NCBI RefSeq assembly: GCF_030506365.1
Contig: NZ_CP073092.1
Coordinates: forward strand, 62,001-126,000
DNA length: 64,000 nucleotides
Reading direction: 5' to 3'
Source of the DNA: Corynebacterium tuberculostearicum
GTDB lineage: Bacteria > Actinomycetota > Actinomycetes > Mycobacteriales > Mycobacteriaceae
This document shows positions 52,090 to 61,252 of this stretch, in pieces. Every line of letters begins with the position of its first letter. Within the stretch, counting starts at the first letter, position 1. The notes under the pieces are model-generated. The model had not been told where the DNA came from, made no database searches, and saw only the letters and a list, made by a program, of their open reading frames with translations. The translations under genes and the position numbers were made by a program.

Positions 52090-53490
52090 CTACATTGCCG
52101 GGGAGTTGCCCGGGCTATCCTGTCCGCTCACGCGGTACAGGTGCTCGTTGACAAACTCGCCGACACCCCAGCGTGCCAGCTCGCGGCCGTAGCCGGAGCG
52201 GTTCACGCCACCGAAAGGCAGGCCTGCTGCGGTTACCGACGCCTCGTTGACAAACGTCATGCCATCGTTGAGCTGGTTTGCCACCTCGAACGCGGCATCC
52301 AGGTCGGTGCCCCAGACGGAGCTGGACAGACCATACTCCGAGTTATTGGCAATCTCGATAGCCTCTTCAACATCCTTGGCCTTGTAGACAATAGCCACAG
52401 GGCCGAAGATCTCGTTGCAGCCTACGTCGGTGGATGGGTCGACGTCGGTAAGCAGCGCAGGCTCCATGTAGGCGCCCTCGCGGTCAATCTTCTTGCCGCC
52501 TACGCGAATCTTAGCGTCGCCGTTGGCCGCGGCCTTTTCCAGGCGCTCCACGATCTCATCGCGAGCATCGATGGAGGACAGCGGACCAATGTCGGCATTC
52601 TCGTCGTCATAAGTGCCGACCTTCATGTCCCCAATCTTCTTTTCCAGGTACTCCACGGTGCGGTCGTAGAAGTCCTCCAGAACGATGAGGCGCTTTGGCG
52701 CGTTGCAGGCCTGGCCGGTGTTGTACATGCGGATCAGGTTGTACTGATCCAGTACCCACTCCAGGTTCTCATCATCAATAACCAGGAACGGGTCGTTGCC
52801 GCCCAGCTCCAGTACGGACTTCTTGTAGTTTTCGCCAGCGGTCTTGGCCACGGCAGAGCCCGCACCCTCCGAACCGGTCAGCGAAACACCCTTGATGCGC
52901 TTATCCGCTACAAAGGCATCCATCTGGGAACCGGAAGCGTAGATGTTGATGTACGCATCCTTCGGCAGACCAGCCTCTTCCAGGATGTCCTGGCATGCCT
53001 GGGAAGACAGCGGGCAGATGGAAGCGTGCTTGAGCACAATGGTGTTACCCAGCAGCAGGTTAGGCGCCGCGAAACGGGCTACCTGGTAGTACGGGAAGTT
53101 CCACGGCATGATGCCGAGCAACGGTCCGATCGGCTCCTTGCGCACTACGGTCTTGTCGGCGTTTTGTGCCGGCAGGTACTCGTCGGCAAGCAGCTCGTGC
53201 GCGTGCTCGGAGTAGTAGCGGTAAATATCGGCAACAATCTGTACCTCGGCCTTGGCCCAACGGGTCAGCTTGCCCATCTCGCGACCGATGTGGTCTGCCA
53301 ACTCATCAATGCGCTCTTCATAAAGATCAGCTGCGCGGGACAAAACCGCAGCACGCTCCTCGATGCGAGTGCTACGCCATGCATCGTAGGCCGCGGTGGA
53401 ACGGTCTAGGATGTCATCGCGCTGCGAGTCATCGATACGTTCAAACTGGTCTTCACTCTTGCCTGTGTTTGGGTTCTCAATAGCGAACAT
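52090..53490 (-). CDS. NAD(P)-dependent aldehyde (succinate-semialdehyde type) dehydrogenase
   Basis: Aldehyde dehydrogenase of 466 aa: MPWNFPYYQV, VLELGGNDPFLV with the general-base Glu, NTGQACNAPKR with the nucleophilic Cys, and EIFGPVAIVYK. N-terminus NPNTGKSED and length suit succinate-semialdehyde dehydrogenases of the Sad/GabD2 type, but substrate is not certain. It stands between the two mycoloyltransferase transcripts with a 136-nt gap to the PS1-type gene, and is not expected to take part in wall synthesis. Confidence 0.88.
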   Translation of the reverse strand: MFAIENPNTGKSEDQFERIDDSQRDDILDRSTAAYDAWRSTRIEERAAVLSRAADLYEERIDELADHIGREMGKLTRWAKAEVQIVADIYRYYSEHAHELLADEYLPAQNADKTVVRKEPIGPLLGIMPWNFPYYQVARFAAPNLLLGNTIVLKHASICPLSSQACQDILEEAGLPKDAYINIYASGSQMDAFVADKRIKGVSLTGSEGAGSAVAKTAGENYKKSVLELGGNDPFLVIDDENLEWVLDQYNLIRMYNTGQACNAPKRLIVLEDFYDRTVEYLEKKIGDMKVGTYDDENADIGPLSSIDARDEIVERLEKAAANGDAKIRVGGKKIDREGAYMEPALLTDVDPSTDVGCNEIFGPVAIVYKAKDVEEAIEIANNSEYGLSSSVWGTDLDAAFEVANQLNDGMTFVNEASVTAAGLPFGGVNRSGYGRELARWGVGEFVNEHLYRVSGQDSPGNSPAM

Positions 53491-53511
53491 GCGCCCCTGT
53501 ATAGTCCCAAC

Positions 53512-54657
53512 TCACAAACCTTGCAATGGCCCCCTCCTGAGCTTGAGGAATCGCTCCCACGTCAGCTTCCAATGAATATTCCGGGGCGCCAGAGGACCTG
53601 CCGCTCGGTCCACCTCATAGGTGCCATCCTCAAACATCCAGACAATATCTCCGGTAAACGGGTCCATGATGTATCGCACCCGACCATCCGTCTTCACGTT
53701 ATGGTGATGCTGACACAGGCACACCAGGTTTCCCACACTGGTAGGCCCTTTGTCGCCGTACTCCACTCGGTGATCCAATTGACAATAGTGCGCTGGCATT
53801 GAGCACCCTGGCCACCGGCAGGTCGCGTCCCGCCCCTGCACCCAGGCACGGATTTCTTCTGAGGGGACATACTTTTTGACGTCCTCGGCGGTTAGAGTTC
53901 GCACCGCAGAGTCATGTGCTAAGTCCTCCCCCAGATCGCACCATCCCGCGCTAGGAATAAAGACGCGGGAAGGATCCTCGCCAGTGCGATAGGTGTTAAT
54001 CACCACCTTGGTACTAGTGCGGTTGAAGATCAGACTTTCCAGCGCCTCCGCCTTTGAAACTCCCTCTTGTGCTGCCGCTTTATCAATATGTCTAGAAATT
54101 GCCGCCGCAGTGGCCTTATCTGTCTTCAACACAATCGTGGCCTGTCCACCCGAATAGGACACCGACACTGCGCGCTCGATCTGCGCCGATAAATCTGGCT
54201 TCAGCAGCCCATCAATGAATCCACGCAGGAAATTTCGGATTTCCGGTTCCGTCGGCACATGCTGTCCTGGGTCTTTGGGCGTGAGGAAATCCGCCAAGGC
54301 CGCATCAACGAGTTGGATCTGCGCTTCATCCTCGCCGAGGGGGCGCAATTCCACGTCAATAACTTGGAGTCGCGGAAGGTCCAAAATCCAGTGTTCCGTT
54401 TGCACTGCGGTAGTAAGCGGCAGTTCGCGCATCCGAAAGTGGGCTTGGATTGCACTTGATACCCGCCATCGCGAAAGACCGAGTCTCTTGGACAATACGG
54501 CCAGTGTGCAATCAACGTCGTCTTCTAACTGTGGCAGCACTGCCTGGAACAGTTGCCATGATTGAATTCTTTGCACCATGGCCATGACACACACGGTGTC
54601 TTCCATGTCATTGGTAGAAAAATACGCCTGTTTTGGTGGTGCGGTAGCAGTAGTCAC
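53512..54657 (-). CDS. DUF222/HNH endonuclease domain protein
   Basis: The 381-aa protein has an N-terminal helical DUF222-like region and a C-terminal HNH motif: CRWPGC..PAHYCQLDHRVEYGDKGPTS.GNLVCLCQHHHNVKT (zinc Cys pairs plus the catalytic His-Asn-His). This '13E12 repeat'-type family is multicopy in mycobacteria and corynebacteria and often marks insertions. GTG start with GGGGGAG upstream. It has clearly been added into an otherwise conserved wall cluster. Target unknown. Confidence 0.88.
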   Translation of the reverse strand: MTTATAPPKQAYFSTNDMEDTVCVMAMVQRIQSWQLFQAVLPQLEDDVDCTLAVLSKRLGLSRWRVSSAIQAHFRMRELPLTTAVQTEHWILDLPRLQVIDVELRPLGEDEAQIQLVDAALADFLTPKDPGQHVPTEPEIRNFLRGFIDGLLKPDLSAQIERAVSVSYSGGQATIVLKTDKATAAAISRHIDKAAAQEGVSKAEALESLIFNRTSTKVVINTYRTGEDPSRVFIPSAGWCDLGEDLAHDSAVRTLTAEDVKKYVPSEEIRAWVQGRDATCRWPGCSMPAHYCQLDHRVEYGDKGPTSVGNLVCLCQHHHNVKTDGRVRYIMDPFTGDIVWMFEDGTYEVDRAAGPLAPRNIHWKLTWERFLKLRRGPLQGL

Positions 54658-54777
54658 GAAAGCTCCCCCTCTAAATAATTTCGCACACCCGATCGAACTG
54701 ACACCCCTAGATTAACCCAATGGCGAGACGCCCGCAATAGTTAGACGTATATTTGTTCGATACCCGTCGCAAAAGAA

Positions 54778-54804
54778 AATCCCCTTTCCTTAAGAAAGGG
54801 GATT
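54778..54804. terminator. Intrinsic terminator after the mycoloyltransferase
   Basis: AATCCCCTTTC / GAAAGGGGATT with a 5-nt loop, then TTTTCTTTT on the minus strand, 12 nt past the mycoloyltransferase stop. Confidence 0.88.
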
Positions 54805-54816
54805 CGGCCGCAAGAA

Positions 54817-55830
54817 TTACCAAGCGTTCATGACGTTAAGCACCTGTGGCTTAGAGCGATTGAGCTGGTAGCCGAACTGCTCCCAGTTGTGCAGACCCTG
54901 TGCTGGGTAGTCCACGGTCGGGTTCAGGCCCTGCAGGCGAGCGGCACCCTCCCACACGCGGGTGGTGATATTGGAGCCGACCTCAAGTGCAGCACCGGCG
55001 GCTTGGTGCTCCGGCAGGTAGTGAGCATCGCCAGCGCCTGGGACACCAGAGGCCGCGGAGATGTACAGGTTGGTATTGCGCAACTTCGGAATAAGCAGCA
55101 GCGGATCGTTCTGGAAACGCTTCGGGTTAAACAGGGAACCGTACATAGCGTTGATGTTGAATCCGCCCGCATCCAGCATGGCAAAGCGCATCATGGTCTG
55201 AGCGCCTGGGACCGTGGTGGTCAGGAAGCCGGAGTAGGACAGCGCCTGACGGAACTGGTTCGGGTGCTTTGCAGCCAGGGTCAAGGCGGCACCGGCGCCC
55301 ATGGACAGGCCAGCAATGGAGTTGTTGTTGCGGGCAACACCGAAGTTGCGCTCCAAGTAGCCAGGAAGCTCGCTGGTCAGGAAGGTTTCCCACTTGTAGT
55401 TGACCGGATTTTCAAGGTCGTAGGTAGCAGGACCCTGCCAGTCAGCGTAGAAGGAAGCGGCACCACCGACGGGCATAGCGAGGGTGATGTTGTGCGGCTC
55501 GTAAGTCTTGGCAGCATTAACGTCATTTACCCATGCGTTAGTGCGATCGGTGGCACGCAGGCCATCTAGCAGGTAGAGGGCAGCATTGCCGCCGCGCTTT
55601 GCCGGCTGAACCTGCACCGGGATGGTGCGGCCCATAGCCTGGGACCAAACGTCGCAACGCTGGACCCACCAGCCAACCTTGTCCCACTCACACGTACCAG
55701 TGGCGTCACGGCGCAGCCAGTCGCGGTTGGCTGCCTCTGCCGGCTGGGAACCTGCCACGACGGCCAGGCCCAAAGCTACGGCAACTGCCATGATGACTGA
55801 AAGGACGCGACCCTTGATGGATGCAGTCAT
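54817..55830 (-). CDS. Mycoloyltransferase, antigen-85 type without repeats
   Basis: A 337-aa secreted esterase-fold enzyme: signal peptide to about residue 34 (..SQPAEAA), two Cys in CEWD..RCDVW that may form the antigen-85-type disulfide, nucleophile GLSMGAGA, and His in GLHNWEQF. It makes trehalose dicorynomycolate and/or mycoloylates arabinan. No LGFP repeats. It is the last gene of the glfT2-ubiA-aftB run, matching the Rv3803c/Rv3804c position in mycobacteria. AAGGAG precedes the ATG. Confidence 0.92.
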   Translation of the reverse strand: MTASIKGRVLSVIMAVAVALGLAVVAGSQPAEAANRDWLRRDATGTCEWDKVGWWVQRCDVWSQAMGRTIPVQVQPAKRGGNAALYLLDGLRATDRTNAWVNDVNAAKTYEPHNITLAMPVGGAASFYADWQGPATYDLENPVNYKWETFLTSELPGYLERNFGVARNNNSIAGLSMGAGAALTLAAKHPNQFRQALSYSGFLTTTVPGAQTMMRFAMLDAGGFNINAMYGSLFNPKRFQNDPLLLIPKLRNTNLYISAASGVPGAGDAHYLPEHQAAGAALEVGSNITTRVWEGAARLQGLNPTVDYPAQGLHNWEQFGYQLNRSKPQVLNVMNAW

Positions 55831-55934
55831 CTTTCTCCTTCAAACTACTCGGTGATTGTCACTAAGTTCTATCGTCCGGAACCTGTATACCGTTAACGTC
55901 ACGGATCGATAACAATGTCACAGAATAGTGTAAC

Positions 55935-55949
55935 TTAGGTTCCCCCTAA
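55935..55949. promoter_or_regulatory. TTAGG-N5-CCTAA palindrome upstream of mycoloyltransferase gene
   Basis: A 15-bp inverted repeat about 105 nt upstream of the start codon. The left half (TTAGGTT) equals a DtxR half-site, the right does not, so iron control is only a possibility. Confidence 0.3.
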
Positions 55950-55967
55950 AGTCTGCATTTAAAGGGA

Positions 55968-57662
55968 TTAACGCAGGTAGTCCGAAGGATCAGAGGAAAA
56001 AGTGAGGGTCCGGCCATCGGTCAGAGAGAATTTAATATTTTTCCAGAAACGGTCCCAAGTTAGGGGTTCCCTGTATGTGGCGAAGAGTTTCTGAAAATCG
56101 GCGTCGGCAAGCGCGGCGCGAGCCTTGGCCGCCTCGTACTTATCAATCCACGCCGGGATCTCGTCAATATCGGCCGCGGAATCTGCCACCTGCCACGACA
56201 TATCCAAGCTCTTGTCGTGCCCAATGCGACCGCCCTCGATGCGCGGCTGGCGCGCCGCCAAAGGGTTGCTGAGGCCGATATTGTCCAGCACGCGAATATC
56301 CAGCGGCGCATTCATGGAAGACAGACCCAAATTGAGCAGGTAAACGGTCGGCGGATCGGTGCGCGAAGGGTCCGCAGGCGTGGCCGTCCACGAGAACCTA
56401 TCTTCGCCCTTGATATAGCGGAAGGTCATGGCGTCGCCGGCCTCTAGCTCGTCGATGCCCTCCTGGTAGTCCTCCATAAACTTGGCGCCGAGGAACTCTT
56501 CAGCGCGCATAGGAGGATCCTGGCGCTGGGTGGCATAGGTCCAAAAATCACGCTCGTCCACGATGGAAATCTCATCCGCATAGATGCTGCGATCCACCGG
56601 ATGTCCGCGTAGAACGATAACCAGCGCCCACACCGCACAGAGGACGGAAACGATCCACATGCGTACGCTAACGACAAAAATCGGAAGCAGAAACGCAAAA
56701 AGTGGCAGCAGCAGCATGCGGCCGTGCATAAAGTCTCCGCCCACGCGCAAGACGTAGAGCGTATGGATGAGCGCCGCGCCCACAAAAAGATAGGTGGCAG
56801 TGGCGGTGGAGCGCAGAGCTGTGGGGCGCAGGTCCGCCTTCCACAGACCCGCAATGGCAAGCACGATGAGCGGCAGGAAGAGCCAGTACGGTCCGGCGAA
56901 GTCCGCCAGGTAGGTAAAGCCCTTGCCCCATTCGGAACCGGCCGCGGACTTGGCCACGGCCGTGTGCGGGGTTAGTAGGCCGTAGTAACCCATGCGGAAA
57001 ATCTCATAGGCCAACGGCAGCGGCACTGCAACGGCAAGAATCTTCCACCAGCGGTGGGATACGAGCAGCACGATTCCCACCAGGCCGCCGTACAGAGCGA
57101 GCTCTGGGCGCACCAGCCAGGACAGCCCGGCCCAGAAGGCGAGCCAATAGGCGTCGCTATTGCTCCCGGAGTGGCGGCGCGGGCGCGACCACCGCAACAA
57201 CAGCCACCACAGCACCGCAAGGTAGAAGATGCACAGACCCCATTCCAGGCCGGAAGTAAAGAAGTCGCGGGCCGGTGGCAGGGCCACATACACAAGTGCG
57301 CCGGCCGGGAGGACGGCGCCAGAGCGCATGCTTGCCGACGCCCCCGTGCCGACAACCATTGCTGCTACCGCCAAGAAGAGGCCCAAGTAAATGGCGATGC
57401 CTTCCAGGTTTGCGTGGGAGACCCAGCGCACGAGGAAGATGAGGTACTGCCACAGCGTGGAAGTATTGGCCTCGACTCGTTCGCCCATATTGAATACGGG
57501 CCCGTTTCCGGCTTCGAGATTGCGCACGGTACGCAGGACGATGAGGCCGTCATCAGAAATCCAGCGGCGAGCGAAGCCGCCCCAGAAAGATAAAACACCG
57601 ATCACAAGAATGACCGCTGGGGTACTCCAGCGGGCGATACTCTTGTGGTCGATGTTAAGCAC
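55968..57662 (-). CDS. aftB: Terminal beta-(1-2)-arabinofuranosyltransferase AftB
   Basis: GT-C membrane enzyme that adds the terminal beta-arabinofuranose to arabinogalactan, creating the site for mycolate attachment. 564 aa with about ten membrane segments; first loop GGFARRWISDDGLIVLRT holds the Asp pair (DD) typical of AftB. A C-terminal soluble domain follows (about 370-564). GTG start lacks a strong Shine-Dalgarno. Gene order ubiA-aftB-mycoloyltransferase is as in Rv3806c-Rv3804c. 137-nt gap to the next gene contains a palindrome. Confidence 0.92.
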   Translation of the reverse strand: MLNIDHKSIARWSTPAVILVIGVLSFWGGFARRWISDDGLIVLRTVRNLEAGNGPVFNMGERVEANTSTLWQYLIFLVRWVSHANLEGIAIYLGLFLAVAAMVVGTGASASMRSGAVLPAGALVYVALPPARDFFTSGLEWGLCIFYLAVLWWLLLRWSRPRRHSGSNSDAYWLAFWAGLSWLVRPELALYGGLVGIVLLVSHRWWKILAVAVPLPLAYEIFRMGYYGLLTPHTAVAKSAAGSEWGKGFTYLADFAGPYWLFLPLIVLAIAGLWKADLRPTALRSTATATYLFVGAALIHTLYVLRVGGDFMHGRMLLLPLFAFLLPIFVVSVRMWIVSVLCAVWALVIVLRGHPVDRSIYADEISIVDERDFWTYATQRQDPPMRAEEFLGAKFMEDYQEGIDELEAGDAMTFRYIKGEDRFSWTATPADPSRTDPPTVYLLNLGLSSMNAPLDIRVLDNIGLSNPLAARQPRIEGGRIGHDKSLDMSWQVADSAADIDEIPAWIDKYEAAKARAALADADFQKLFATYREPLTWDRFWKNIKFSLTDGRTLTFSSDPSDYLR

Positions 57663-57715
57663 GGGGAGAAAGTTTATCAGCCCCGCAGAAAATTTCTACA
57701 TCGATTCCGCTGTGT

Positions 57716-58696
57716 CTAGAACAACGGCATGATATAAACCGCCATGGCAATGCAGGCGAGCCAGGCCAAGGCGAGGACTTGCAAAGTGCGGTCCTCCAGT
57801 GCAATCTCGTCCGGTGCGCCGCCCTGGCCGCGGTCCACATCGGCCGCATAGCGGAGGATGGCGATGGTAAACGGCACCATGGAAATCTGGTACCACACGC
57901 CACCGGTCTGGGCGTCATTTGCGAGTTCGAAGCCCCACAAGGTGTAGCAGATGACCACAGCGGTGGCGGCTAGGGTCCACACGAAGCGCAGGTAGGTGGG
58001 CGTATACCCCTCGAGGGACTTGCGGATTTTCGCGCCGGTCTGTTCTACCAACAGGATCTCCGAGTAGCGCTTGCCGGAGGCCATAAACAGCGAGCCAAAG
58101 GCCGCCACCAGCAGGAACCACTGGGACAGCTCGATGCCCGCGGCTACGCCACCGGCCATGGTGCGCAGCATGAAGCCGGAGGACACCAGCGCAATATCGA
58201 TCACCGGCATATGCTTCCAGCCAAAGCAATAGCCCAACTGCAGTGCGATATAAATCGCCATCACGATAGCCAGCTGCGGCCCGGCCGTAGCGAGGAAAGA
58301 CAAGCCGATGGACAGGCAGATGAGCACCACGGCCATGACATAGGCAAGCTTGATCGGTAGCACACCCGAGGCAATCGGGCGGAAGCGCTTGGTCGGATGC
58401 TCTTGGTCCTCTCGCCAATCCTTCGCATCGTTAATCAGGTAGATGGAGGAAGCGCCGAGGCAGAAGACGACGAAGGCCAAGAGGACGTCGAGAAGCACGC
58501 GGCCATGGAACAGCGCTTCGGCGCCGGCCGCGGCGGGGGCGGCCAGCACCAGGACGTTTTTCACCCACTGCTTGGGGCGCAGGGCCTTAATCATGCCATC
58601 GACAAGATTCTTTGGCGGCTTGCGCTTGCGGCCGGTATCTACGCCAGAGGTGTGCGGTTCCGAATGGAAAAAGTGCTGGTTTCCATCATCACTCAT
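57716..58696 (-). CDS. ubiA: Decaprenyl-phosphate phosphoribosyltransferase
   Basis: UbiA-family prenyltransferase (Rv3806c type) joining decaprenyl phosphate with phosphoribosyl pyrophosphate, first step to the arabinan donor. 326 aa, about nine helices; the metal-binding motif NDAKDWREDQEHPTKRFRP is in the first half and a second acidic motif (DVDRGQGGAPDEIA) near the C-terminus. Start codon lies 8 nt inside the PAP2 phosphatase gene, so the consecutive steps are coupled. Confidence 0.93.
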   Translation of the reverse strand: MSDDGNQHFFHSEPHTSGVDTGRKRKPPKNLVDGMIKALRPKQWVKNVLVLAAPAAAGAEALFHGRVLLDVLLAFVVFCLGASSIYLINDAKDWREDQEHPTKRFRPIASGVLPIKLAYVMAVVLICLSIGLSFLATAGPQLAIVMAIYIALQLGYCFGWKHMPVIDIALVSSGFMLRTMAGGVAAGIELSQWFLLVAAFGSLFMASGKRYSEILLVEQTGAKIRKSLEGYTPTYLRFVWTLAATAVVICYTLWGFELANDAQTGGVWYQISMVPFTIAILRYAADVDRGQGGAPDEIALEDRTLQVLALAWLACIAMAVYIMPLF

Positions 58697-59204
58697 GCTT
58701 CATTCCTTTCATCACGACCTCCGCGGTAGCAGCGCCGATGGCCGCGCCCACGGCCGTATCTGTTGGGTAGTGCACTCCGAGCACCATACGCGATGCCATC
58801 ATTACCGGCACGCCGAGAAGAGGCGCCTTGCGGCCGGTAAGGCGGCTTACCGCCACCAGGAATGCGGTGGTCGAAGTCGCGTGCGAGCTGGGGAAAGACA
58901 ACTTGGAGGGGGTCTTTACCCCCACGCGCACGTACGGATAGTCCGGGCGCTTGCGGCGCACGATGCGCTTGAGCACCACGCTGGCGGCGTGCGCGAGGAA
59001 GGCGGCGGCCCCAACACGGATCCAGCCTTCGCGGCGGCGCTTGTCGATGCCCGCCCCTACCGCAGCGCTGCCCATCCAGCCCAAGGCATGCTCGCCCCAG
59101 TGGCTAAGCCCGCGGGCGGTGGGAAGCACGCCGGGCACGTCGAAGGCCGCACCCTGGATGGATTCGAGGACGCGCGATTCTGCTACGGAAATCTTATTGG
59201 GCAT
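58689..59204 (-). CDS. PAP2-type phosphatase, DPPR phosphatase (Rv3807c-like)
   Basis: PAP2 signature is complete: KRIVRRKRPDYP, PSSHATST, and SRMVLGVHYPTD with catalytic His residues. 171 aa, with a few membrane segments. Position between glfT2 and ubiA identifies it as the candidate that removes the 5-phosphate from decaprenyl-phosphoryl-phosphoribose. It overlaps glfT2 by 11 nt and ubiA by 8 nt. Confidence 0.88.
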   Translation of the reverse strand: MPNKISVAESRVLESIQGAAFDVPGVLPTARGLSHWGEHALGWMGSAAVGAGIDKRRREGWIRVGAAAFLAHAASVVLKRIVRRKRPDYPYVRVGVKTPSKLSFPSSHATSTTAFLVAVSRLTGRKAPLLGVPVMMASRMVLGVHYPTDTAVGAAIGAATAEVVMKGMKHE

Positions 59205-61146
59205 CGAAGACCTTCTTCCACGACTCGCGCGAGGTCAGCTCCGGCTGTGCCGCGCGGTATTCGGTGCGCAGGTCGTCGAAGTTCTCCTCGATTTCCTTCA
59301 GCAGATCGCGGGTCTGGGTCACGAGGTCCTTGGCTAGGTCGCGATCACGCTTGCGGAAGGCCACGCCGGTGCCACCCGCGGTGGACACGGTGGCCGAATC
59401 AACGCGGGACAAGGTGAACCAGCGAGCCTCGTCTGGGGTGAGGTTGAGCTGCGGCGCCTCATGGTGCGCAGCATCTTCCTTGCTGACGAGGTGCTTGAGG
59501 CCCTTGATGGCCCACGGGATCTTCTTAATCTTGGCCAGGCGGCCGCCGATATTGCGGGTGGGTACGCCCGGCGCGCCGGTGGGAGCCGGCAGCTCATCGG
59601 CGGATTCCAGGATCACGGCATCGGAGTAGTTCTTACGGATCTGCGCGATGCGCGGCAGCGAAGACTCCAGGATGTCGAAGAGATGGTCCGGTCCGGCCAG
59701 GAAGTCCCGCATGGCCTCAATCTGGATGGCCATGGTGGAGTATTCCATGCACATGGTGTGCTTGAGGGTGGACTTAAAGATGGACTTGGTAATGCCCTTG
59801 GCCGGCCCCTCGTGGTACATCGCGGCTACGATGAGGCGGTTGCGCAGGTGGAAGTAGGCCTGCCAGTCAATGGCATCGTCCTTATCCGCCCAGGCCATGT
59901 GCCAGATAGCGGCGCCCGGCCAGGTCACCGTGGGGAATCCGTTGCGCGCCGCGCGCAGGGAGTACTCGGTATCGTCCCACTTGATAAACAGCGGCAGCGG
60001 CTGGCCGTTGGTTTCTGCCACGATGCGCGGGAAGAGGCACATCCACCAGCCGTTGTATTCCACGTCTACGCGGCGGTGCAGCGCGCGGGAATCGTACTTC
60101 TTGGGATCCAGGTGGGTTTCGCGGGTGCCGATGGCGCGCAGCGGGTACTTGGCAAAGTCGTGGTCGTAGACGGCGTGCGGCGCCGCGCCCCACATGAAAT
60201 CGGCACGGTTGACCTGCTCGCCGGTGGTGCGCAGCTGGGAGCGCTCCTGCAGGTTGAGCATCTGGCCGCCGACGATGATGGGCTTGGCCGCGTAGCGGGC
60301 CGCCTGAACCGCACGCAGCACGGAATCCGGCTCGATAGCGATGTCATCGTCCATGTACAGGATGAAGGGCGAATCGGTATTTTCCAGCGCCTCGTACATG
60401 ATGCGGGAGTAGCCGCCGGAGCCGCCCAGGTTGCCTTGGCGGAATTCGCGGAAGCGCTCGCCAAAGTGGGCCACCGCCTCGTCGTACCCCGGCTCATCGG
60501 CTGGGTGCTGGTTGCCTTGATCCGGCATGAGGACGAAGTCGATGATCTCATCTACTACCGGGTCCTCGGCCAGCGCCTTGAGCGCTGCCACGGCATCGGT
60601 CGGGCGGTTAAAGGTGGGAATACCAACCGCCACGCGCTTGTCCTGCGCCGGCTGCTCGGTGCCGTCCGGCAAAAGCTGTGGGCCGGGGGCATGGGGGGAG
60701 CACCAGGCGGCGTCGGCAAGCGTGGTTTCCTGCTCGGCGGTGATATCGAACCACAGCCAGCCGCCATCCTCGAAGTTCTTAAGCGGCAGCTCGAACTCGT
60801 GGTGGCCGGTGCCTACCAGGTGGTTGGCCACGGAAATGCGCTGGCCATCCTGCTTGGAGCGGTAGAGGGAAATATTTGCTTGACCCTCAATGTCCAGGCT
60901 GAGGATTACGGAGCGCAGCTGGGACCAGCGGCGCCAGTAGGAGGCTGGGAAGGCGTTGAAGTAGGTTTCAAAAGATGCTTCCTCGCCGGCCGGGATGGTG
61001 ACGGAGGTGCGGTTAAACCAGCTGAGGCGTTCGCGGTTTTGCTCGGCCTCGATGAGGTAGAGCATCCGCACATCAAAGGGCTCGCCGCGCTTAGGCAGCA
61101 GGATGCGCTGCAGGGGCTCATGGGCCTGGGTGTTGTTGGCAGTCAC
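59194..61146 (-). CDS. glfT2: Galactofuranosyltransferase GlfT2
   Basis: Polymerises galactan with alternating beta-(1-5)/(1-6) linkages from UDP-Galf. 650 aa with an N-terminal beta-sandwich (1-160), GT-A domain starting RVAVGIPTFNRP, metal-binding YMDDDIAIE, WWMCLFPRI, catalytic KWDDTEYSLRA and IWHMAW, and a helical C-terminal domain. GTG start (MTANNT..). First gene of the glfT2-PAP2-ubiA-aftB-mycoloyltransferase operon, divergent from the DUF5129-like gene. Confidence 0.95.
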   Translation of the reverse strand: MTANNTQAHEPLQRILLPKRGEPFDVRMLYLIEAEQNRERLSWFNRTSVTIPAGEEASFETYFNAFPASYWRRWSQLRSVILSLDIEGQANISLYRSKQDGQRISVANHLVGTGHHEFELPLKNFEDGGWLWFDITAEQETTLADAAWCSPHAPGPQLLPDGTEQPAQDKRVAVGIPTFNRPTDAVAALKALAEDPVVDEIIDFVLMPDQGNQHPADEPGYDEAVAHFGERFREFRQGNLGGSGGYSRIMYEALENTDSPFILYMDDDIAIEPDSVLRAVQAARYAAKPIIVGGQMLNLQERSQLRTTGEQVNRADFMWGAAPHAVYDHDFAKYPLRAIGTRETHLDPKKYDSRALHRRVDVEYNGWWMCLFPRIVAETNGQPLPLFIKWDDTEYSLRAARNGFPTVTWPGAAIWHMAWADKDDAIDWQAYFHLRNRLIVAAMYHEGPAKGITKSIFKSTLKHTMCMEYSTMAIQIEAMRDFLAGPDHLFDILESSLPRIAQIRKNYSDAVILESADELPAPTGAPGVPTRNIGGRLAKIKKIPWAIKGLKHLVSKEDAAHHEAPQLNLTPDEARWFTLSRVDSATVSTAGGTGVAFRKRDRDLAKDLVTQTRDLLKEIEENFDDLRTEYRAAQPELTSRESWKKVFDAQ

Positions 61147-61252
61147 GATAGCTTCGATTCTCCAAACGGTATAAACAGTAGTCAGCGATTTAGCGTAGTT
61201 GCTTTTGCATAAGTACTACGGTTTACACGCGGAGCCCGTATGATGGAACATC

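Noticed and set aside
54721..54780. GTTCGATACCCGTCGC near the HNH gene, resembling a tRNA T-arm
   Set aside because: No acceptor or anticodon stem can be folded around it and it is not a match to tRNA-Gly.
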